64,000 nt of DNA, taken from Pardosa pseudoannulata (lineage: Eukaryota > Arthropoda > Arachnida > Araneae > Lycosidae). The notes below the pieces were generated by a model. That model saw only the letters and a program-made list of their open reading frames with translations, was not told the DNA's origin and ran no database searches. The position numbers were made by a program, and so were the translations under genes. Positions 57,423-64,000 of this stretch are shown here, piece by piece; the first letter of the stretch is position 1; every line of letters starts with the position of its first letter. The stretch is taken from NCBI GenBank assembly GCA_032207245.1, contig CM063509.1:106214021-106278020 (forward strand). The letters run 5' to 3'.

Positions 57423-57756
57423 TGTGGCAGCTGGTCACACGAGAACTAGAGAGGGTCAGTCATTCTCAGGACCCGTGAGAATTTATTCCCCTGAAAAAGG
57501 CAGGAGTCCGGTCCACTGACCACTTCCTTGCTCTCAGCCCTGTTCCCCCCCCCCTCTTTTTGTGAGTGGTCTTTCAAGAACAAGACAGTGTGTTGTCGGG
57601 GGCTGGAGGAGAAGGCTGTTTCTCTCTCCCAACGATATTGGTTATATAACATGTATATATTGTAGATAGTCGAGATAAATAAAGTCTATGACTTTAAGCA
57701 ATTGCTTTTACTGAGCCCCCACAAACACAGAGGTATATGTATGTCGCGACGTTACA
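57423..57756 (+). mobile_element. Solo LTR inside the SINE
   Basis: A 334-bp segment from TGTGGCAGCTGG to CGACGTTACA (TG...CA), flanked by the 4-bp duplication AAGC (57419-57422, 57757-57760). It contains an AATAAA at about 57677. No internal retrotransposon sequence remains, so LTR-LTR recombination probably removed it. It is unlike the LTRs at 16 and 21 kb. The plus orientation is inferred from the AATAAA. Confidence 0.8.
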
Positions 57757-57829
57757 AAGCTTATTCTGAATGGCTTGAACGCACCAACTCAGCTACCGAA
57801 GAGCAACACTCTATCATTCGGTCATCGTT

Positions 57830-58148
57830 AGTATTAGGAGCGAGGATACTCCCTCGATTTTCTCAAGTTATAAACAGCCCTCCACACTATGATCCACTGC
57901 AAGCCATTACCACCGTCTGAAGGTGGTATGGCTTACCGAGGTCGACAATGGCAGACGATAAAATGGCTTGGATGAGGATGGCTTCGGAAGCGGTTTTTCT
58001 CCAAAGATCAAACGCAACCAGCTTGCGCAGTACATTTTATGTATGCATACACTCGCTCTGCTCATTTAGTGGCCCAATTTGTGGATGCAACACGTGAACC
58101 ATCGTTCAAGGCTTCCAGCACTGGAGTGGTAAACAATCGGCCCTAATG
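57830..58148. other. Unrecognised, moderately GC-balanced DNA
   Basis: No stop-free protein-like frame or repeat boundary is recognised. Confidence 0.35.
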
Positions 58149-58480
58149 TACCCAGATAGCAAATTTAGTTTGCAGCGAACTTGCAGAAGTCTTGCTTTGA
58201 AAGCCTGCAAACTTGCAGCAAGTTCAGCTCGACAAGTCTGCAAGTTTGAAACAAGACTGCAGCAAGTCTAAGAATTTTCGCTTGCTTCAAGGTTGTTATG
58301 ACAAGGTTGCCACAGTTTTGCAGCAAAATACCGTTGCAAAGGAGTGGTTGCTTTATGTTCCGTCTAACTTGCAAGAGTTTTACTGAAAATTTGTCACGTT
58401 AAATTTGTTATGTCAAGAAATTATCCAGTAAAAAATCAAATCAAACTTGCCGCAAGTATGCTTGCTATCAGGTTAGGGGC
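58149..58480. mobile_element. MITE with CCTGATAGCAA-type ends and internal TTGCAGCAAG repeats
   Basis: The ends are CCCAGATAGCAA and, inverted, CCTGATAGCAAG. Variants of CTTGCAGCAAGT and TTGCAAG occur more than eight times inside, several as palindromes. No coding potential. The superfamily is uncertain. Confidence 0.55.
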
Positions 58481-58636
58481 TACATAAAAAATAATTTTTT
58501 TTTTAATTTTAAAAAATAATGAGTGACATACCAGTTTATTAAAAACGTTATTGATATGTTTATCTTAATAGATATAAATAAATAAACATAAGTGGATTTA
58601 ATTAACAAAAATTGTACTTGACTATTTTGTAATCAA

Positions 58637-58740
58637 GAGCCACGGCAGCTCAGTCGTCAATGGCGTCAATATTTCAATCTTCCGGTTATGGATCTCATAA
58701 CCGTAGGGTTGTTAGATCAAGGCTCGAGTCTGCCAAAAAT
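58637..58740 (+). mobile_element. Possible tRNA-derived SINE head, third type
   Basis: CACGGCAGCTCAGTCGTCAATGG could be an A-box region and AAGGCTCGAGTCTGCC a degenerate B box about 60 bp later. There is no tail or target duplication to support it. Confidence 0.3.
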
Positions 58741-59379
58741 TCACCGTATTTGTTATTAGTTACTGGAGTTCATAGAAAAAGTTCGTGGTCCTAATGTTCA
58801 GGGTCGTACCTAGGTCCTTTATATATTATATAATATTTTGTTAATTCTTAAAATGTTCCTAGTATATTAATTTTTAATTTTTTCTTCTATATTTATTTTA
58901 TCAATACTAAAAAATATTTTCGAAAACTAGGGGTATTATCTTGCTGATAAACTGAATACTATGTTAAAGGTTAATACTTTTTTATTTGTACGTTGAATTT
59001 TCATAAAAATTGATGATTTGCTAAATTTATATTTATTTTTAATAACTTTGATAAACTCAAAATTTAAAACGAATACCAGGATTTGTATAAAGGCATATTA
59101 AGAGTGTTTGGTAAATATTTTGTAAGAATCTGTAACAAGTTTATTCTCTAGGAACATTTAAAAAAATAAGAATTCTTAAAACAGTAATTTTTAAACACAT
59201 TGGATTTTAAAAATAAAATCTGATTCTATAATAAAAAAAAAATTTTTTTTTCAACTTTTCCTTATTTCTACTTGAAGGCGAATCGTCTTCTTTCGGACAC
59301 CATTTTCCTCACGGTGCGGCGCCCCTATGATTGATGAGCCCGTGGCAAATGCCACCTTTGCCACGCCCTAGTTACGGCT

Positions 59380-59575
59380 CTGCCAATGTTTTCTAAGTTT
59401 AAACGATGTGTCTGGAGGTAATAGGTCAAGCATAGGGGGTCTTCTGCTTGGACCTTGCTTCTAAATTACGGGGATCCACTTTTGTTTATTTGTGCTGTCT
59501 TAGAGAGTAATGTTAGTCGCCTATGTAATGATACTATAATAAAATGGTCAACAAAATCCGCGGCGTTGTATGGAT
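59380..59575 (+). repeat. Dispersed repeat family B (copy 3)
   Basis: Uninterrupted copy: GGGGTCTTCTGCTTGG, TTGCTTCTAAATTA, GATCCACTTTTG, then TGCTGTCTTAGAGAGTAATG and ATGGTCAACAAAATCCGCGG. It shows what the locus at 60545-61300 looked like before its LINE insertion. Confidence 0.7.
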
Positions 59576-60453
59576 GAATGGTTAACAGGCAATTGCCCCT
59601 ATGTTATTAAAACAAAAATTGTTATTAACGCTTAGTGACATTTTTGAATTAATATCAACGTTTTATTACATTCCATAGTAAGAAAATATTACAAATTTTT
59701 TCCTAGGAGAACTTTTCTTTCAGATGCATTGTTTTCTTTTAACTTTTAAAATTGCAAATATATTTTACGTCGTATAGTTACGTCGTATCTGCATATTAAT
59801 TATTAATTTTTGAAAATTAATTGCCTTGAACACCAATCTAAATAAACCTACAAACCACGTTTGACAATTGCTCCAAATATAGTAGGTTGCTTATAATATC
59901 AACGTCTTCCTTTTCTGAATAGGTAAACTCGTTCCTAGAAAACATAAAAATTAACTACTGAACTATTAAAAACTGTTTTTTTGTTGTTGTTCGCATGCAT
60001 GAATGGGTTAAAGGAATTGGGATGTAAACAACATTTGTATTTTTCCAGTTGTTTACAGTTAAAATTCTCTGTTATAAAAAAACAATAATTTGTTTACCTT
60101 TAAATTTAACTCAACCCAAGCTGTATTTGCCTTCTCGCTATCGAACCTTAACAAAAGGGTCGGTTTTGTATTGAGTCTGTCATTCCCATCTGGTACTCTG
60201 TAGCTTTCTTAATCTGTTTTTTTTTATCGTCTTTGTTGTCTTGTTGCCTAACAGTTATTGTTGGTTTTTAAGAAAAACATTTACTGATCTCCACTATTAT
60301 TTATCTCTTATAGATATACTTTAAAAACATGTTATTGTTACTATTTTTGACAGAGTGTCACAACTTTAATCGTCTACTTTTAGAGTACCATTTAAGTGTC
60401 TTATTAAAAATTTGGTTTTGAGGGTTTTTGTGGCATCACCGGAACGCACAGAA

Positions 60454-60483
60454 ACACACACACACACACACACATACACACAC

Positions 60484-60538
<55 letters not shown>
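60454..60538. repeat. (CA)n-(TA)n-(TG)n palindromic microsatellite
   Basis: CA units, then TA, then TG units, so the tract is its own reverse complement and can fold into a hairpin. ORFs across it are artefacts. Confidence 0.95.
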
Positions 60539-60542
<4 letters not shown>

Positions 60543-60544
60543 TA

Positions 60545-61300
60545 CGAGTGTGGCTGAGGGACGTAAAACAGGTTCGTGGTTGCATTGCCCTCCAAGTTCT
60601 CAAATGATACCTTTGGAGGTGGCAACCCAAGTCTTAGGAGTTTTTTGCTTGGTTCCTGCTTCTAAATAAAGAGAATCCACTTTGTTTGCTTGTATTGTCA
60701 TAGGTGTTTTTTTCCCTTGTGGTCAGTTACAAGGGCTTTTTCAGCCCCTGAAGCTATTGCGAACTTCAGAGGCCCATTTTCAGAACAAGCCGAGTTACGG
60801 GGGTTCCGCAGTGTAGGCCAAAGTTCTGTCACAATGATTTTTTGAGTGATGGTGACGTGGCCCAGGGTTTCGATTGTCGCCTTTCTATGTTTCCTGCTCT
60901 TCGGTTTCCGTCTCAACGTCCAACGAGCTAATTCATTTCTCGTTGTTTCTCTCTTCTCTCGGCTCGCTTTGTTCACGCCACCCTCACTAACTTCGGCGTC
61001 AAAATGTCCGCTAAGCATCCAGTAATCTTCCAAATTCTCCTCTCCAGTGCCAGTCTTCTGCGTTCGCTCGTGGTTTGCGCGTGCGGAGCTCGGGGCTCTT
61101 TGCCGGGTGTCTTGCGTTGCGGGATGGCTCAGTGCTCACGATGTGCCCACCACCACTTGGAGGAGCCTGGATGGCCTCATGGCCATAATGGCCCGGTTCG
61201 GTGCTCGATTGTGTTGTTTTAGGGAGTAATGTTGGGCACATGTGTAGTGCTCCCACAATTAAATAGTCATCAAAACCCGTGGCATTATATGGGCAAATGC
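60545..61300 (+). repeat. Dispersed repeat family B (copy 4), split by a LINE relic
   Basis: Left part ends at 60704 (TTGCTTGTATTGTCATAGG). The right part resumes at 61224 (GAGTAATGTTGGGC) and continues with ATAGTCATCAAAACCCGTGG as in copy 3. Confidence 0.75.
60705..61208 (+). mobile_element. R1-like LINE 3' end relic, 504 bp
   Basis: It aligns to the 3' UTR of the LINE at 8691-12010. Shared words in order include GGCCCATTTTC, TACGGGGGTTCCGCAG, TCTGTCACAATGA, CCTCATGGC-like and ATGGCCCGGTT. It ends CTCGA followed by the target, matching the GATT-ended tail of the longer copy. Flanks TTGTATTGTCATAGG and TTGTGTTGTTTTAGG (60690-60704, 61209-61223) match at 12 of 15, a decayed target duplication. 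No ORF remains. Confidence 0.8.
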
Positions 61301-61744
61301 TTAAGTGTTTCCGCGTTTTATATAAATAAATAAAAATATTGGATTCATCCAGCTGTATATTAATAATCTATGAGGGAAATGGTTTTTCTTCTGGGTTGTA
61401 GGCATTTGAATATTTGTTTAAAGAAATTTTTCGCCGCATTACAGCGGAATATTCTGCAGGATAATATGTGATTAAATTGCTAAAAAGAGTGAGAAAAGTA
61501 TATTCAGTTTTAAATCACTTCTGAAAATTTTCGATATAGTCTTCTTTGAACGCAAATAATGACATTTTACTAATGTAAATTATAAAAAAAGTACCCAGTA
61601 TTCTGCAGAATTTTCATCTTTGTCACAAGGCAACATTTTATTAAAAAAAATATTGAATGCAAACCGACTAGAAGTAGAATCGTCCCCCCCTCCCTCATAG
61701 GTACCTGAAAGAAACAAAATGTGGTCAGTATCCAACTCCCTTAA

Positions 61745-62188
61745 CCCTTTGCGGACGGATACTGACGACGACGAGCAAACGCCAACTCGACTTAGTCTAC
61801 TGTACCCATATATATTTTATCGTTCAGAAATGTGGGCGAACTAGTTCCATTTTATAATATGTCTCTGAATCTGTAAACTAATTGGACGGCTATATTCCAA
61901 CATGCCTCCGAAATAGTAAAAAGCTTGGCTATTTGCCGACAATCGACTGTAAATGGTTAACCTTTCTCTGCTCAACGTATCATATACAATACTGTACGGC
62001 TTCGTTTCTTGTACTTTTTTTGTCCAATATATCTAGTAAGACAAAGAAGTCACGTGAATGCCTGGCATATCAGTTTACTGCGTGCAATTAGGTGCTTAGG
62101 GGCTCAGCCGGTCCGTTTCCTAGGAGACATACATTCACCTCAGATGCTATGAAGCCTTATTGAATTCTGAAGGCTGAAGGTGACAGGG
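61745..62188. mobile_element. Possible TTAA-flanked element
   Basis: TTAA lies at 61741-61744 and 62189-62192. The left end CCCTTTGCGGACGG resembles the left end of the MITE at 57174 (CCCGTTGAGGACCA). The inverted right end CCCTGTCACC matches only at CCCT and scattered positions. Boundaries are therefore tentative. Confidence 0.4.
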
Positions 62189-62808
62189 TTAAAAAAAACG
62201 TAAGGGAATATGCACATACCAAGAAAAAATGTCATTCATACTGCCTCTTCGGCGAATTCTCCCCATTTCTTCGGTTTCGGTTTTGAATTTTTCTTTTTCG
62301 TTTCGTTTCCTTTTTTTCGGAGCTTTGGGGTGGGGGTGGAGGGAATATTTTATCTTGAATGATCGTCAAAATATGAAAGGTGTGGAGACGATTCCAAAGG
62401 TAGAGATATCATAAATGTTTTAAAAGTATAAATATGGCCACAAAATGTATTTAGTTTTTAATTAAAAAAAAAAAAATTCTACTATGAACGAAAAGTATCG
62501 GGGTTCTTAATTTAAGATATTTATATTCTAAAATTCATACTAAATTTTATCAAATATTTTTACGACTCTAATAAACATTAGGCAACAGTAGTATTTGATT
62601 TTATATTATTGTCTGAAAGGAAAATTGTTTTTAATATCTTTTTAATACTATGTATTTTCCTAAATGGCAAATGGAATTGACCAAAGAATATGCATTAAAT
62701 TTCATTTCCGTAATGACTTTTGTACTATAACAATGTTTTAATTCTTGCAATAGGGCTTCAGTTACAACTGTTTTATCAAAAAGAAAAAAAAAGTGGTGGA
62801 AAAAAAAT

Positions 62809-62994
62809 GTTTAAAGAAGATTCAGAATTCGTCTTAGATAACTTATGCTCTACCATCTACTTTGACAAACCGATTAGATTAAAAGATAATTGCTTGGCAT
62901 CGTCGTTTAACAGTTTAAGAGTTTTTGAACAAGAGTTTAAGAGCGAACAAGTTTTATATCATTCAGTTCCTGTCAAGCAGTTATCAAATATCCT
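62809..62994 (+). CDS. Possible coding exon of unknown gene
   Basis: From the ATG at 62809 a frame reads MFKEDSEFVLDNLCSTIYFD and then KPIRLKDNCLASSFNSL, VFEQEFKSEQVLYHS and VPVKQLSNIL before a TAG overlapping a possible donor (CTGTAGGT). Composition is balanced and hydrophilic, unlike the low-complexity ORFs nearby. I recognise no family. It could be an exon, a relic of a repeat, or chance. Confidence 0.3.
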
Positions 62995-62999
62995 GTAGG

Positions 63000-64000
63000 T
63001 TGCGGTATCACTTAAATTGCCTATAACTTGGTTGTTTGGGATGGAGAAGCAAAATGCTGACTTTTTCTTCCTATGATAAAATTACTATTAACCTCTTAAC
63101 AATTGCATAATTTTCAAGAAAACAGTACGTTGGGTTTGTATTTTGGGGATTTTGGACAATTTTAGTAGAAATAAAATTATTAATTATTTTTGCTTACTTT
63201 TTTATGTTTACTTTGAAAGTGATTCAAAGAATACAGCAAGTTCTCTATGACACCTGAATAATTTTCCAACTGCTGTGACGCTGTCTGCTAGATTCTTAAT
63301 CTTAATATAACAGGTTGAATCTTAGTGAGCTACTTTGACAGCACAAAGCAAGAAGGCATTTTAGGTTAGGGTCATTTACGATTGAAGGGTAGAAATGCTT
63401 AGAGATGAAAGCTATGAAGTGTGTAAGACCACGTACCATCACTCTAAGGTCAATTTAGTAAAATTAGTGTCGTTTTCATTGAAGGTGGTTGAAAGTACAA
63501 ACGTGCGACCTTACGCACAATTTTTCTAAAACTTTCAACCAGATTTCTTAGTAGGGCAAAAAAGAGTTACCTTTAATTCAATATTTGAATAATATACCAG
63601 TAATAAACTTGCTTCTAAGTTTGATATTTTATTTGCAAATATTTTCTATCATTCAAAATGTTGAAAAATGGTATATAAAAATAAGTTTCATACTTCTGTT
63701 CAAAATTTTTAGTTTCTTTTTGTCTAGTTTTTAATCATAATTTTTTTAATCCTGTGAACGTTTTGAAATCTATAAATCTCAAGAGCTAGTTATTTAATTT
63801 AATCAATCTTATTTATGAAGTCTTGAAATAAGTTATTGTTTTGGAATAGTTTGAAGTAAAACTGGTGATTTGTAACTTAATTCAAAATAATTGGGGAAAA
63901 TGTCACTCACGAGGGATTTTACACACTTTATTTTATAGGTTCGCAGGTTTTTTATTTACAAATTCTCTTCAAAACCAGCAGCCTAATATTATTACTTATT
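63000..64000. other. AT-rich DNA, nothing recognised
   Basis: No coding segment, tRNA-like box or repeat boundary was found to the window end. Confidence 0.45.

Larger units (their letters stand above)
57092..57829 (-). mobile_element. tRNA-derived SINE, family A (copy 9), split by two insertions
   Basis: The SINE is read on the minus strand from about 57829 (CGATGACCGAATG) to 57757, is interrupted, then resumes from 57173 to the TTTGGTTTGG tail (plus view) at 57092. The break is inside the GCTTAAAGCT word of the family consensus. It holds a TTAA MITE and a solo LTR side by side. Confidence 0.85.

Noticed and set aside
60404..60669. ORFs with alternating H/T and C/V
   Set aside because: They read through a CA/TG microsatellite in several frames.

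Overview
This is a eukaryotic window, AT-rich and dominated by transposable elements. It looks like an arachnid, most likely a spider. The reasons are long introns, a juvenile-hormone-acid-methyltransferase-like (JHAMT) gene, and dense diverse mobile DNA: Ty3/Gypsy, R1-like LINEs with RNase H, Tc1, mariner, pogo/Tigger, hAT, Helitron and at least ten copies of one tRNA-derived SINE. The species assignment is inference. I see no bacterial genes, operons or CRISPR.

Two host genes can be read from spliced exons, both absent from a simple ORF view. (1) CRIPT (cysteine-rich PDZ-binding protein), plus strand: exons 1-3 at 25127-26290 encode the first 46 residues with canonical GT/AG junctions. I did not find the last exons up to 64 kb. 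(2) A JHAMT-like SAM-dependent methyltransferase, minus strand: four coding exons between 46909 and 36998 join in frame to 273 residues, with motif I (GCGTG) in exon 1 and an exact stop. If the CRIPT 3' exons lie beyond the window, the methyltransferase is nested antisense in a CRIPT intron.

Layout. 1-7 kb: AT-rich DNA with a hAT-type MITE, a SINE inside a LINE relic and a dispersed repeat. 7.2-8.6 kb: Helitron PIF1 helicase relic, then a Tc1 relic. 8.6-12.7 kb: an old LINE RNase H domain split by a younger 5'-truncated R1-like LINE (8691-12010) with a perfect 15-bp target duplication, giving a fused open frame. 13.6-21.8 kb: a perfect-core hairpin and a diverged tandem repeat field, broken by a Tc1 relic (14457-15640) and by a nearly complete Ty3/Gypsy element (15993-21530, minus strand) with LTRs, PBS, PPT, 4-bp TSD and three coding lesions. 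22.2-24.2 kb: a hAT element whose transposase is interrupted by a Tc1 element. 24.3-25.0 kb: a MULE-like element just upstream of CRIPT. 25.1-36.9 kb: CRIPT exons, nested hAT relics, a mariner deletion derivative, SINEs and a pogo relic. 37.0-46.9 kb: the methyltransferase gene, whose introns carry SINEs, a TTAA MITE and foldback elements with four TGACGTCA palindromes. 47-64 kb: SINEs, a nest of inverted and direct repeats with long AT microsatellites (48.9-52.3 kb), a Tigger deletion derivative, a three-layer nest (SINE, TTAA MITE, solo LTR) at 57.1-57.8 kb, and a 504-bp relic of the same LINE family as at 8.7-12.0 kb.

The strongest points are the two spliced host genes and the insertion histories that can be dated relative to one another from target duplications. 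I did not find a convincing new molecular system. The least explained items are an ORF at 12886-13320, a possible coding exon at 62809-62994, and the CRE-rich foldbacks in the methyltransferase intron.
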